Notes: generated from the letters alone by a model not told the origin. 64,000 nt of DNA from Oryzobacter faecalis (GCF_046764005.1 NZ_JBKOFW010000003.1:372001-436000); one strand, 5' to 3'; shown: positions 7,480-16,126, counted from the first letter of the stretch. Translations and numbers: made by a program.

Positions 7480-7534
7480 GAACGGTCTCGCTACCGTGGA
7501 CGGCCTCGCCCTGCCCCGATCCGAGGACGTCCCC

Positions 7535-8407
7535 GTGCCCCACCTTCAGCCGTCCCGTCACGTCGGTCGCCACCGTCCGGCGCGCCCGGCCGCGCGACGG
7601 CCCGGGCGGTCCGTGACGGCGCTGCTTCCCACCGTCACCGCGGCGGCCCTCGTCCTGGGCTCGGGCGGCGTCTCGCTCGCCCAGACGACCGCCGGCGACC
7701 GGGTGGGGGTCACGACCACCGGCCCGGCCCCGGTCATCGACCTCAGCGTCGAGGAGGCCGTGGCCGTGGCCGTCGAGGAGGCGGCCGGTGCCGCGACGAC
7801 CAGGGACCTCGCGCAGCGCCGCAGCGAGGCGGCGATCCAGGTGTCCGCGGTCCGCGGCGGGGCCGAGGCGCGCGTGCGGGCCGCCCGCGACGCCAAGCGC
7901 AAGGCGGTGGCCGAGGCCAAGCGCAAGGTCGCCGAGCGCAGGTCCCGGGAGAAGGCGGCTGCCAAGGCCAGGGCCAGGGCGGAGGCCAAGGCCAGGGCGC
8001 AACGCCAGCGCACCCGGTGGGTCGAGCCGATCCGCACCGGACGCCTCACGTCCGACTTCGGCCCACGCTGGGGCAAGACCCACGACGGCCTCGACATCGG
8101 TGCCCCCACCGGCACCCCGCTCTACGCGATGTCGAGCGGCACGGTGATCCTCTCCGACGAGGTCTTCAGCTTCGGCAACAAGCTCGAGATCCGCTACTGG
8201 GACGGCACCGTCTCCTGGTACGGCCACCTCAGCCGGCGCCTCGTCCGCACCGGCGAGACCGTCCGCGCGGGCGAGCTCGTCGGGCTCGTCGGCAACACCG
8301 GCCACTCCTTCGGGTCGCACCTGCACCTCGAGATCCACCCGAGGGGAGGGGACGACCCCGTCGACCCCCGGCCGTGGCTGGCGCGCCGGGGGATGTCCGT
8401 CGGCTGA
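7535..8407 (+). CDS. Secreted M23-family (LytM-type) metallopeptidase
   Basis: M23 enzymes cleave peptidoglycan cross-bridges or activate other hydrolases outside the membrane. The 290-residue product starts with an Arg-rich n-region and a hydrophobic segment LLPTVTAAALVLGSGGVSLA (signal peptide, probable cleavage after SLA). A Lys/Ala/Arg-rich coiled coil follows at about residues 90-180, and then the catalytic domain from about 185. Zinc ligands are visible as HDGLDIG (H, D) and HLHLEIH (second H of HLH), with GHLS as the third motif. GTG 7535 follows GAGGACG. An upstream ATG at 7472 lies within the promoter motif and was rejected. It is preceded by the promoter motif shared with the peptidase gene at 62422. 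Confidence 0.88.
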   Translation: MPHLQPSRHVGRHRPARPAARRPGRSVTALLPTVTAAALVLGSGGVSLAQTTAGDRVGVTTTGPAPVIDLSVEEAVAVAVEEAAGAATTRDLAQRRSEAAIQVSAVRGGAEARVRAARDAKRKAVAEAKRKVAERRSREKAAAKARARAEAKARAQRQRTRWVEPIRTGRLTSDFGPRWGKTHDGLDIGAPTGTPLYAMSSGTVILSDEVFSFGNKLEIRYWDGTVSWYGHLSRRLVRTGETVRAGELVGLVGNTGHSFGSHLHLEIHPRGGDDPVDPRPWLARRGMSVG

Positions 8408-8463
8408 GGCCCTCCTCAGGCGACCGGCGGGTGCGCCCGCCCCGCCGAACCTAGACTCCCCCC

Positions 8464-9828
8464 ATGGCGCCCCGGCTCGGTCTGCGCAGCCGCATCCTCG
8501 CGCTGACGATGCCGGTCGTCGTCCTCGTGAGCGCCGCCATCGCCGGCATCGTCTACACCTCCCTCGGGCAGGTGTTCGACGTGTCGGCCCGCGAGATCGC
8601 CGTGGCCGAGGCGCTCGAGCTGCGCGCGGACATCGGCCTGCACACCGTCGACGAGCTGCAGCAGATCCACGTCGGCGACCTCACGACCCGCGTGTCCCAG
8701 GTGGTCCGCCCGGACGGCCGGATGGTCGTCACGTCGGACGCGCGGGCGGGCGGTCCCATCGCCGACCCGGCGCTCGCGCGGGGCCAGGTGCGCTCCGAGC
8801 TCGTCTCCGCCCTGCCCGGCATCGGCGAGGGCCGCTACGCCGTCGCCGCGGCCGACGGGACCGGCGCCGACGGCGAGCGCTACACCGCGATCGTCGCGGT
8901 GCCGACCCGCGTGGAGACCACGGCGCTCGGCCGGTCCATGGAGTTCGCCCTCATCGGCGCCACGGGGCTGGTCGCCCTCCTCGCCGCCGTGACGACCTTC
9001 GCGGTGGGGCAGGCCCTGCGACCCGTGGACCGGATGCGCGACCAGATGGACGCCCTCGTCGCCTCGCGCCCCGCCCCGGGCCTCGAGGTGCCGCCCGGGC
9101 GCGACGAGCTCTCGCGCCTCGCCGAGACGCTCAACGTCGTCCTCGAACGGCTCCGCGAGGCCGACGCGGCCCGTCGCGCCTTCGTCGCCGACGCCGGGCA
9201 CGAGCTGCGCAGCCCCCTCGCGACGATCCGCGTCCTCCTCGACCGGCTCGGGGAGGACCGCCCCCTCGCGGAGCGCACGGGGACGGCGAACCGGGCGTCG
9301 GCGGAGGTCGACCGGCTCTCGGTCCTCGTGGACGACCTCCTCGCGCTCGCCTCCGCGGACGAGCAGCAGGGTGCCGCCTCCCGTGAGGACGTCGACCTCG
9401 ACGACGTGGTCGTCGGCGAGGCCGGAGCGCTGCGGGCCCGAGGCCTGCCGGTCGAGGTGAGCGTCGAGCCGGTCCGCGTCACCGGCGACCCGCACCGCCT
9501 CGGCCGGGTCGTCCGCAACCTGCTGGAGAACGCGGCGAGGCACATGGACCGGCAGGTCCGCGTCGTCCTGGACCGTGAGGGCGACCTCGCGCACCTCGTC
9601 GTCGACAACGACGGGCCACCGGTGCCGGAGGAGGACCGGGAGCGCATCTTCGGCCGGTTCGTCCGCCTCGACGACTCACGGACCCGCGACACCGGGGGCA
9701 CCGGCCTCGGCCTCGCGATCGTCGCCGAGATCGTGCGGGCCCACGGGGGCAGCGTCACCGCCGAGGAGACGCCGGAGGGGTGGTGCCGCTTCGCGGTCAG
9801 GATCCCGGTCGAGGCTCGATCGGGTTGA
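8464..9828 (+). CDS. Two-component sensor histidine kinase
   Basis: A 454-residue membrane sensor kinase. TM1 lies at about residues 12-33, and an extracytoplasmic sensor follows to about 160. TM2 is FALIGATGLVALLAAVTTFA, then a HAMP domain, and the HisKA box DAGHELRSPL contains the phosphoacceptor His. The ATPase follows with N box RNLLENAARH, then VVDNDGPPVP and the G2 box GGTGLGLAIV. The start is ATG 8464, six bases after TAGACT, with no Shine-Dalgarno. Unusually, its 3' end overlaps by 32 bases the 3' end of a response regulator gene on the opposite strand. The two are likely cognate partners despite convergent transcription, because neither has another partner nearby. Confidence 0.92.
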   Translation: MAPRLGLRSRILALTMPVVVLVSAAIAGIVYTSLGQVFDVSAREIAVAEALELRADIGLHTVDELQQIHVGDLTTRVSQVVRPDGRMVVTSDARAGGPIADPALARGQVRSELVSALPGIGEGRYAVAAADGTGADGERYTAIVAVPTRVETTALGRSMEFALIGATGLVALLAAVTTFAVGQALRPVDRMRDQMDALVASRPAPGLEVPPGRDELSRLAETLNVVLERLREADAARRAFVADAGHELRSPLATIRVLLDRLGEDRPLAERTGTANRASAEVDRLSVLVDDLLALASADEQQGAASREDVDLDDVVVGEAGALRARGLPVEVSVEPVRVTGDPHRLGRVVRNLLENAARHMDRQVRVVLDREGDLAHLVVDNDGPPVPEEDRERIFGRFVRLDDSRTRDTGGTGLGLAIVAEIVRAHGGSVTAEETPEGWCRFAVRIPVEARSG

Positions 9829-10486
9829 GGCGGTAGCCCATCCCGCGCACCGTCTCGAGCGACTTCGTCTCGAAGGGCGCGTCGATCTTGCGGCGCAGGT
9901 AGCCGATGTAGACCTCGACGACGTTGTCGGCGCCGGGGTAGTCGCTGTCCCAGACGTTCTCGAGGATCTCGCTCTTGCTCTGCACCTGCCCGGCCTTGCG
10001 CATGAGGTGGTGGAGCAGGGCGTACTCCCGGGCGGTCAGCTGGATCTCGCGGCCCTCGCGGGTGACCCGCCGGGTGGTGGGGTCCAGGCTGAGGCAGCCG
10101 ACGGTGAGGGCGACCGGGCGCTCGGGGGCGCCGCGCCGCGAGAGGGCCTGGAGGCGGGCGAGGAGGACCCGCGTGCTGAACGGCTTGGTCACGTAGTCGT
10201 CGGCGCCGAGCTCGAAGGCGTCGGTCTGGTCGAACTCGCCGTCCTTCGCGGTGAGCATGAGCACGGGGGTCCACACCTTCCGCCGGCGCATGTGCTTGAG
10301 GACGTCGTAGCCGTTGAGCGAGGGCAGCATGATGTCGAGGACCACCACGTCGTACTGCCCGAGCAGCGCCATCCGCAGCCCGTCCCGGCCGTCGGCGGAG
10401 TGGTCGACGACCCAGCCCTCCTCCCGGAGGGCGTCCTCGAGGGCGTCCGCCAACGGGCGCTCGTCCTCGACCAGAAGAAGCCTCAC
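9797..10486 (-). CDS. OmpR/PhoB-family response regulator
   Basis: A 229-residue regulator. The receiver has acidic pocket E7-D8, phosphoacceptor D51 in VVVLDIMLP, T in MLTAKD and K in VTKPFS. A C-terminal winged helix carries LTAREYALLHHLMR and NVVEVYIGYLRRKID, the latter being the recognition helix region. The start is GTG 10486. It is transcribed toward the histidine kinase gene at 8464-9828, and the two stop codons lie inside each other's coding sequence. Pairing with that kinase is inferred from proximity. The gene diverges from the DUF2231 gene across a spacer containing a 17-base-arm palindrome. Confidence 0.92.
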   Translation of the reverse strand: MRLLLVEDERPLADALEDALREEGWVVDHSADGRDGLRMALLGQYDVVVLDIMLPSLNGYDVLKHMRRRKVWTPVLMLTAKDGEFDQTDAFELGADDYVTKPFSTRVLLARLQALSRRGAPERPVALTVGCLSLDPTTRRVTREGREIQLTAREYALLHHLMRKAGQVQSKSEILENVWDSDYPGADNVVEVYIGYLRRKIDAPFETKSLETVRGMGYRLNPIEPRPGS

Positions 10487-10585
10487 GACATTTCCCGCTT
10501 TCTCAGGGGAATCTCAGCGGTCTGGCTGTAATCTACTCACCACGTCGAGGGTTTGCCGCTCAAGCGCGCCCCGGCCCCCGGAACC

Positions 10586-10630
10586 GGCGTCCGGGAGATG
10601 CGAACCCCCTGCACGCATCTCCCGGACGCC
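10586..10630. repeat. Perfect 17-base inverted repeat, type E
   Basis: GGCGTCCGGGAGATGCG (10586-10602) and CGCATCTCCCGGACGCC (10614-10630) are exact reverse complements around an 11-base loop. The element sits between the divergent response regulator (start 10486) and DUF2231 gene (start 10726), so it is not a terminator of either. A TTT follows the right arm but no real U tract is present. It belongs to the class of long intergenic palindromes seen throughout this window. Confidence 0.8.
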
Positions 10631-10725
10631 TTTCGCGTGTGTCCGAGTTGTGATCCCGCCGGACCTGCCGACCCGTGCGGCGCCCGTCCTACCGTGGTGC
10701 CACGCCACCGCGGAGGGAGAGTCCC

Positions 10726-11238
10726 GTGTTCGACACCGTCGCCGGGTTGCCGGTCCACGTCCTCGTCATCCACGCCGTCGTCGTGCTGGGGCCCCTCGCC
10801 GGCGTGGCCGGGGTGGCCTTCGCCGCCCTCCCGTCCCGTCGGGCCCTCCTCGCGTGGCCGCTCCTGGGGCTCGCGGCGGTCGCCGCGCTCACCGCGTTCG
10901 TCGCGACCCAGAGCGGCGAGGCCCTCCAGGCCCGGCTCGCGAGACTGGGGCTCGGCGAGGACGTCCTCGCGGCCATCGGGGAGCACTCCGAGCGCGGTGA
11001 GCAGGCGCGCAACGTCGCCTTCCTCTTCCTCGGGCTCGTCGTCGTGGCCGTCGTGCTCCTGCGTCGCCGGTCGGCGGGACGGGAGGACGCGGGCGGGCCG
11101 GGTGGCGCGCTCGAGACCGTCGTCGCCGTCGCGGTGGGTCTGGCCGGGGTCGCGGTCATCGTGCTCGTCGTGCTGGCGGGCCATTCCGGGTCGACCGTCG
11201 TGTGGAGCGACATCATCGGGAGCTCGACCGCCGGATGA
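10726..11238 (+). CDS. DUF2231 domain membrane protein
   Basis: A 170-residue predicted integral membrane protein of the DUF2231 family, recognised by the N-terminal FDTVAGLPVHVLVIHAVVV with conserved His residues that may bind heme or metal. Four hydrophobic segments are apparent at about residues 10-32, 40-60, 99-115 and 133-155. GTG 10726 is preceded by GGAGGGAGAGTCCC, a strong ribosome binding site. No redox partner is adjacent. The downstream gabT gene has its own promoter, so this looks monocistronic. The biochemical role of the family is not established. Confidence 0.8.
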   Translation: MFDTVAGLPVHVLVIHAVVVLGPLAGVAGVAFAALPSRRALLAWPLLGLAAVAALTAFVATQSGEALQARLARLGLGEDVLAAIGEHSERGEQARNVAFLFLGLVVVAVVLLRRRSAGREDAGGPGGALETVVAVAVGLAGVAVIVLVVLAGHSGSTVVWSDIIGSSTAG

Positions 11239-11296
11239 CCTCCGGACGACGGAATCCGTGGTTCACGCCGGTCGTGGGCGCGGATAGGATCGCGCC

Positions 11297-12631
11297 ATGA
11301 TCGAGCAGCGACGGATCCTCGCGACATCCATCCCCGGCCCGGCCTCCCGGGCGATGCAGGCCCGCAAGACGGCCGCCGTCTCTGCAGGGGTCGGTACCGG
11401 GCTGCCCGTCTACGTCGTCGAGGGCGCGGGCGGCATCGTCCGCGACGTCGACGGCAACCAGCTGATCGACTTCGGCTCCGGCATCGCCGTGACGACCGTC
11501 GGCAACGGCAACCAGCGCGTCATCGACGCCGTGACGGCGCAGGTCAACGCCTTCACGCACACGTGCTTCATGGTGACGCCCTACGACTCCTACGTCGCGG
11601 TCTGCGAGAAGCTCAACGCCCTGACGCCCGGCGACCACGAGAAGCGCTCGGCCCTGTTCAACTCCGGCGCCGAGGCCGTCGAGAACGCCGTGAAGATCGC
11701 CCGGCACGTGACCGGCCGCCCGGCCGTCGTCGCGTTCGACCACGGGTACCACGGCCGCACGAACCTCACGATGGGCCTCACGGCGAAGAACATGCCGTAC
11801 AAGCACCGGTTCGGGCCGTTCGCCGGGGAGCTGTACCGCGTGCCGATGGCCTACCCGTACCGCTGGCCGGGCGGGGCCGACCGCTGCGCCGAGGAGGCCC
11901 TGCGCGTCATCACCGACCAGGTGCACGCACAGGTCGGTGAGGAGAACACGGCGGCCGTCATCATCGAACCGATCCAGGGCGAGGGCGGGTTCATCGTGCC
12001 CCCGGAGGGGTTCCTGCCCGGGCTCGCCGAGTGGTGCCGCGAGCACGGCATCCTCCTCATCGCCGACGAGGTCCAGTCCGGCTTCTGCCGCACCGGCGAC
12101 TGGTTCGCCTGCGACCACGAGGGCGTCGTCCCCGACCTCGTGACGACCGCCAAGGGCATCGCCGGCGGCATGCCGCTCGCCGCGGTCACCGGCCGCGCCG
12201 ACGTCATGGACGCCGTGCACGCCGGCGGGCTCGGCGGCACCTACGGCGGCAACCCCGTCGCCTGCGCCGCGGCGCTCGCCTCGATCGAGTCGATGGAGGA
12301 GGACGACCTCGCGGGCCGCGCGCGCGAGATCGGCGAGGTCCTCCTCGACCGACTCGGCCGTCTCGCCGAGAAGTACGACGAGGTCGGTGACGTCCGCGGC
12401 CGCGGCGCGATGATCGCGATGGAGCTCGTCACCGACCCGGAGACCAGGGAGCCGGCCGCCGCGCTGACCTCGGCGGTCAACAAGGGCTGCCACGAGCGCG
12501 GGCTCATCACGCTGACCTGCGGCACCTACGGCAACGTCTTCCGGTTCCTGCCGCCGCTGTCGATCTCCGACGAGCTGCTCCACGAGGGCCTCGACGTCCT
12601 CGAGGAGGCCTTCACGGCCGCCGTCGGCTGA
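11297..12631 (+). CDS. gabT: 4-aminobutyrate--2-oxoglutarate transaminase
   Basis: A class-III PLP aminotransferase that converts GABA plus 2-oxoglutarate to succinic semialdehyde plus glutamate in the cytoplasm. The 444-residue length is normal. Visible motifs are NSGAEAVENAVKIAR (phosphate cup), FDHGYHGRTNLTMGLT, EPIQGEGGFIVPP, LLIADEVQSGFCRTG (Asp to the pyridine N) and TTAKGIAGGMPLAAV with the Schiff-base Lys. Start ATG 11297 is six bases after TAGGAT, a leaderless promoter. No gabD or gabP gene is adjacent. Related omega-amino acid transaminases cannot be excluded, but overall similarity to actinobacterial GabT is strong. Confidence 0.88.
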   Translation: MIEQRRILATSIPGPASRAMQARKTAAVSAGVGTGLPVYVVEGAGGIVRDVDGNQLIDFGSGIAVTTVGNGNQRVIDAVTAQVNAFTHTCFMVTPYDSYVAVCEKLNALTPGDHEKRSALFNSGAEAVENAVKIARHVTGRPAVVAFDHGYHGRTNLTMGLTAKNMPYKHRFGPFAGELYRVPMAYPYRWPGGADRCAEEALRVITDQVHAQVGEENTAAVIIEPIQGEGGFIVPPEGFLPGLAEWCREHGILLIADEVQSGFCRTGDWFACDHEGVVPDLVTTAKGIAGGMPLAAVTGRADVMDAVHAGGLGGTYGGNPVACAAALASIESMEEDDLAGRAREIGEVLLDRLGRLAEKYDEVGDVRGRGAMIAMELVTDPETREPAAALTSAVNKGCHERGLITLTCGTYGNVFRFLPPLSISDELLHEGLDVLEEAFTAAVG

Positions 12632-12673
12632 ACGCCCGGGGTGCTCGCCGTCCCCCGAACCTAGAATCGGCCG

Positions 12674-14023
12674 GTGACCCGTCCCGTTCTTCGCCAGGTG
12701 CACACCATCGGGCGGCGCCGGGCGTGGGTCATCTGGGTCGTGGGCCTGTCGGTCTATGTCCTCGCCGTCTTCCACCGGACCTCCCTCGGGGTCGCGGGGC
12801 TGCTCGCGGCCGAGCGGTTCGACATCAGCGCCGCCCAGCTGTCGACGTTCACCGTCGTCCAGCTCGCGGTCTACGCGGCGATGCAGATCCCCGTCGGGGT
12901 GCTGCTCGACCGGTTCGGGTCGAAGCGGCTCATGCTCGCCGGGCTCGCGCTCATGACCGGCGGCCAGCTGTGGTTCGCCTGGGCGGGGTCCTTCGAGGCC
13001 GGGCTGGCCGCGCGCGTCCTCCTCGGGGCCGGCGACGCGATGGTCTTCACCTCGCTCCTGCGCCTCGTCGCGGTGTGGTTCCGGGTCAAGCAGGCACCGT
13101 TCGTCACCCAGCTGACCGGGGTCGTCGGCCAGCTCGGCGCCATCGGGGCCGCGACGCCCCTCGCCGCAGCGCTGTCGACCTGGGGGTGGACCCGCTCGTT
13201 CGCGTCGGCGGCCTCGGTCGGGCTCGTCCTCACCGTCGCCCTCGCCCTCCTCGTCAAGGACTCGCCCTACCGCGGTGAGGCGGTCGAGCGGATCAAGGTG
13301 CGGGCGCTGGCGCGCACCCTCGCCGAGGTGTGGGGCAACCCGGGCACCCGGCTGGGCCTCTGGGTCCACTTCACCTCGCAGTTCGGGGCGACCGTGTTCA
13401 CGATGCTCTGGGGCTACCCGTTCCTCGTCCGCGGCGAGGGGCTCGACCCCGGCACCGCCTCGCTGCTCCTCGTCGTCATGACGGTCACGGCGATGGCGTT
13501 CGGGCCCGTCGTCGCCGCGTTCACCTCCCGGGTGCCGTACCGGCGCAGCCAGCTCGTCCTCGGGATCGTGTGCGCCATCGCGACCGTGTGGGCGGTCGTC
13601 CTCCTCTGGCCCGGGCGCGCCCCGGTGTGGCTGCTCACCGTGCTCGTCGTCGTCACCGCGGTCGGCGGCCCCGGGTCGATGGTGGGCTTCGACCTCGCGA
13701 GGACCTTCCACCCGTCGTCGCGGCTGGGCCGGGCGACGGGGGTCGTCAACGTCGGCGGGTTCACGGCCTCGCTCGTCGCGATCGCCCTCATCGGCATCGT
13801 CCTCGACCGGCTGGCACCCGGCGGCCCGGACACCTACACGCTCGAGGACTTCCGCCTCGCGATGTCGGTGCAGTTCCTCTTCTGGGGGCTCGGGATCGTC
13901 CAGCTCGTCCGGTACCGCCGCAAGAGCCTGCGGTACGTCGAGGACGTCGACCCGGCCGCCCTCGAGGCGCTGCGCCGGGGCGACACCCTGCTCCCCGGCA
14001 TCTCCCGCGAGCCGGACGCCTGA
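12674..14023 (+). CDS. MFS transporter
   Basis: A 449-residue major facilitator with about 12 hydrophobic helices. The N-terminal half has the loop 2-3 motif GVLLDRFGSKRLMLAG and an R-rich cytoplasmic start; a charged central loop at about residues 198-215 separates the halves. Features such as FHRTSLGVAG in helix 1 are common in MFS_1 proteins of actinobacteria. GTG 12674 is six bases after TAGAAT with no Shine-Dalgarno. It follows gabT by 42 bases but has its own promoter. Substrate cannot be predicted. The gene converges with the lipoprotein gene at 14238, with a strong terminator stem between. Confidence 0.88.
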   Translation: MTRPVLRQVHTIGRRRAWVIWVVGLSVYVLAVFHRTSLGVAGLLAAERFDISAAQLSTFTVVQLAVYAAMQIPVGVLLDRFGSKRLMLAGLALMTGGQLWFAWAGSFEAGLAARVLLGAGDAMVFTSLLRLVAVWFRVKQAPFVTQLTGVVGQLGAIGAATPLAAALSTWGWTRSFASAASVGLVLTVALALLVKDSPYRGEAVERIKVRALARTLAEVWGNPGTRLGLWVHFTSQFGATVFTMLWGYPFLVRGEGLDPGTASLLLVVMTVTAMAFGPVVAAFTSRVPYRRSQLVLGIVCAIATVWAVVLLWPGRAPVWLLTVLVVVTAVGGPGSMVGFDLARTFHPSSRLGRATGVVNVGGFTASLVAIALIGIVLDRLAPGGPDTYTLEDFRLAMSVQFLFWGLGIVQLVRYRRKSLRYVEDVDPAALEALRRGDTLLPGISREPDA

Positions 14024-14045
14024 CCCGCGGACCTCCCTGACCTCC

Positions 14046-14075
14046 ACTTTCCCGCCTGATGCCGGAACCTTCGGT
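14046..14075. repeat. Single-arm copy of repeat type A (A1)
   Basis: ACTTTCCCGCCTGATGCC followed by GGAACCTTCGGT matches, with one mismatch in 30 bases, the reverse complement of the right half of the palindrome at 23074-23160. Here no complementary second arm is present within 150 bases. It lies downstream of the MFS gene stop. It looks like a half element or a decayed copy. Confidence 0.7.
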
Positions 14076-14173
14076 TCGGGTGCCCAGGTTGAGGGGGGTG
14101 GTGTTCACGAGGTGTTCGGCCGTCGTCGGGGTGTCGGTCACGGCGGGCCGCAGGCGCTTTGGCAGAATCTCCG

Positions 14174-14204
14174 TGACCGGGCCACGTATGAGATGGCCCG
14201 GTCA
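14174..14204. terminator. Probable bidirectional terminator
   Basis: TGACCGGGCCA and TGGCCCGGTCA form a perfect 11-base stem with a nine-base loop between two convergent genes (MFS, ends 14023; lipoprotein, ends 14238). There is no U tract, as is usual in very GC-rich actinobacteria. Confidence 0.65.
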
Positions 14205-14237
14205 TCCATCTCCCGACCCTCCTGAACAGCCCCCGTG

Positions 14238-14711
14238 TCAGCCGACGGCGTAGCCGCCGCTGGGCGCCTCGCAGTAGGTGTACGGCCCGCCGGTGCGCCC
14301 GTGGTACTGCAGGAGCGCCGTCCCGACGCGCAGGATGAGCAGCTCTCCCTCGATCGTCGCCTGGGTGTAGGACATGTCCGCCTTCGGGCAGCCGAGTGAG
14401 CCGTCGTTCCACGTCACGGGGGTGAACGCCGCGACGTCGACCTGGTCGGACGTCACCCGCTGCCGGTCGGCAGCGTCCTCGAGGGCGGCGGCCACGGCAG
14501 GGCGCTCGCGCACGTCGTCGGGGACCGTGCCGCCGGTGGGCAGGGCCGGGGTCGTGGGGGAGGCCGGGGGCGGGGCGGGGGTGGCGCTCGCCGGGCTCGT
14601 GGGGCTCGGGCTCGAAGAGCCCGGGGTGGTCGGGGTGCTCCCGCAGGCGGTGGTCAGGGCGAGGCCGGCGAGGGCGACGGCGGCGAGCACGGCGCTGGCG
14701 GGTCGGGACAT
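14238..14711 (-). CDS. Secreted lipoprotein of unknown function
   Basis: A 157-residue protein with a signal peptide ending in LALTTAC. The Cys at residue 23 is a plausible lipidation site, although the lipobox lacks a canonical Leu at -3. A Ser/Pro/Thr-rich stalk runs to about residue 60. A small conserved domain follows with TWNDGSLGCPKADMSYTQ, then YHGRTGGPYTYCEAP; two Cys could form a disulfide. Small extracytoplasmic actinobacterial proteins with a GSLGCP..YTQ..G..I pattern are known only as hypotheticals. ATG 14711 follows AGCAGGAGCCG. No partner gene is in its immediate context. Confidence 0.7.
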   Translation of the reverse strand: MSRPASAVLAAVALAGLALTTACGSTPTTPGSSSPSPTSPASATPAPPPASPTTPALPTGGTVPDDVRERPAVAAALEDAADRQRVTSDQVDVAAFTPVTWNDGSLGCPKADMSYTQATIEGELLILRVGTALLQYHGRTGGPYTYCEAPSGGYAVG

Positions 14712-14784
14712 GTCGGCTCCTGCTGGTGGGAGGTCTTCCAGTACCTAGGCGTCCCGCCGGGGCGCGTGGTTCCGTCGCCGGTGC

Positions 14785-15939
14785 TCAGCGCAGGACGTGG
14801 CGGCCGATGACGAGGCGCTGGATCTGGTTGGTGCCCTCGAAGATCTGCGTGACCTTGGCCTCGCGCATGAAGCGTTCGGCGGGGAAGTCCTGGGTGTAGC
14901 CGGCCCCGCCGAGCACCTGGACGGCGTCGGTGGTGACCTTCATGGCCGCGTCGGTGGCGACGAGCTTCGCGACGGCGGCCTCCTTGCTGTACGGGCGGCC
15001 CGCGTCCTTGAGCCGGGCCGCGTGCAGGTAGGTGGCGCGGGCACTGGTGACCGCGGCCTCCATGTCGGCGAGGAGGAAGGACAGGCCCTGGAACTCGCCG
15101 ATGGCCCGGCCGAACTGCTTCCGCTCCTTCGCGTACCCCGCCGCGAGGTCGAGCGCCGACTGGGCCAGCCCGGTCGACGCGGCGGCGATGCCGAGGCGCC
15201 CGGCGTCGAGCGCGGAGAGGGCGATCGCCATCCCCTGGCCCTCGGAGCCGATGAGCCGGTCGGCGTCGACGCGGACCTCGTCGAACATCACCTCGCGGAC
15301 GGTGTCGCAGTGCAGGCCCATCTTCTTCTCGGGTGTCCCGAAGGACAGGCCCTCGGCGTCGGCGGGGACCACGAGGCAGGACAGCCCCCTGCCGCCGTCG
15401 TCGGACGTGCGGGCGAAGGTCGTGTAGTAGTCGGCGTGCCCCGCGTGGCTGATCCACGCCTTGCGGCCCTTGACGACGTACTGGTCGCCGTCGCGGGTGG
15501 CGCGCGTCGTCATCGAGGCGATGTCGCTGCCGGCGAGGGGCTCGGACAGGCAGTACGCGCCCAGCTGCGCGCCGGAGAGCATGCCGGGAAGGAGGGCGGC
15601 GCGCTGCTCGGCGCTGCCGAACGTCGTCACGGGGAACGCCGTGAGCGAGTGCACCGACACCCCGACGGCGACGCTCATCCAGGCCGAGGCGATCTCCTCG
15701 ACGACCTGGAGGTAGACCTCGTAGGGCTGGCCGTACCCGCCGTGCTCCTCGGGGTGCGGCAGCGACAGCAGGCCGGCCTCGCCGAGGACGCGGAAGGTCT
15801 CCGTGGGGAAGGACTCGTCGACCGCCGCGGCGCGCTCGGCCTCGTCGACCTTGGGTCGCAGCTCCTTGGCGCAGATCTCGCGGGTCAGGTCGATGAGGTC
15901 CTGGCCCTCCTCGGTCGGCATCAGCCTCGTCGCCACCAT
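14785..15939 (-). CDS. Acyl-CoA dehydrogenase
   Basis: A flavoprotein that oxidises acyl-CoA to trans-2-enoyl-CoA, passing electrons to ETF. At 384 residues it is full length, with the N-terminal helical domain, the middle beta domain signature GAYCLSEPLAGSDIAS, and the C-terminal domain with FGRAIGEFQGL, VQVLGGAGYTQDFPAERF and the QIFEGTNQIQRLVIGRH region holding the catalytic Glu. Start ATG 15939 has TACCCT six bases upstream and no Shine-Dalgarno; a longer frame upstream crosses a repeat and was rejected. Substrate may be short or branched chain; an HMG-CoA lyase (leucine degradation) is encoded 28 kb away but not linked. Confidence 0.88.
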   Translation of the reverse strand: MVATRLMPTEEGQDLIDLTREICAKELRPKVDEAERAAAVDESFPTETFRVLGEAGLLSLPHPEEHGGYGQPYEVYLQVVEEIASAWMSVAVGVSVHSLTAFPVTTFGSAEQRAALLPGMLSGAQLGAYCLSEPLAGSDIASMTTRATRDGDQYVVKGRKAWISHAGHADYYTTFARTSDDGGRGLSCLVVPADAEGLSFGTPEKKMGLHCDTVREVMFDEVRVDADRLIGSEGQGMAIALSALDAGRLGIAAASTGLAQSALDLAAGYAKERKQFGRAIGEFQGLSFLLADMEAAVTSARATYLHAARLKDAGRPYSKEAAVAKLVATDAAMKVTTDAVQVLGGAGYTQDFPAERFMREAKVTQIFEGTNQIQRLVIGRHVLR

Positions 15940-16006
15940 GGGCCGAGGGTACCGAGGTGCTCGGACGTCCAACAAAACGTCGCGCCCGCCCCTGCCCTTC
16001 CTCACG

Positions 16007-16050
16007 ACGTGGGTGAAGACCGTCGCCCGGCCGACGATCTTCACCCACGT
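16007..16050. repeat. Inverted repeat type B, copy 1
   Basis: ACGTGGGTGAAGACCGTCG (16007-16025) and CGACGATCTTCACCCACGT (16032-16050) pair with one mismatch across a six-base loop. A nearly identical element lies at 45119-45162. It is in the tandem spacer between modC (ends 16127) and the acyl-CoA dehydrogenase start (15939), so a terminator role for the mod operon is possible here. Confidence 0.85.
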
Positions 16051-16064
16051 TCGCCCGTGGAGGA

Positions 16065-16090
16065 GGGGAGAGGGGAGAGGGGAGAGGGGA
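16065..16090. repeat. Purine tandem repeat (GGGGAGA)n
   Basis: Three full and one partial copy of the seven-base unit GGGGAGA lie immediately beside repeat B1 and before the modC stop. One strand is all purine. It is non-coding and likely prone to slippage. Confidence 0.8.
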
Positions 16091-16126
16091 CACAGGAGAA
16101 GCAGCCGGGAGAGGGCGGGGCGGGGC

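Noticed and set aside
7441..7534. c-di-AMP (ydaO) riboswitch before the M23 peptidase
   Set aside because: The leader is under 60 bases after the likely -10 and shows none of the conserved ydaO stems; it is a promoter motif region instead.
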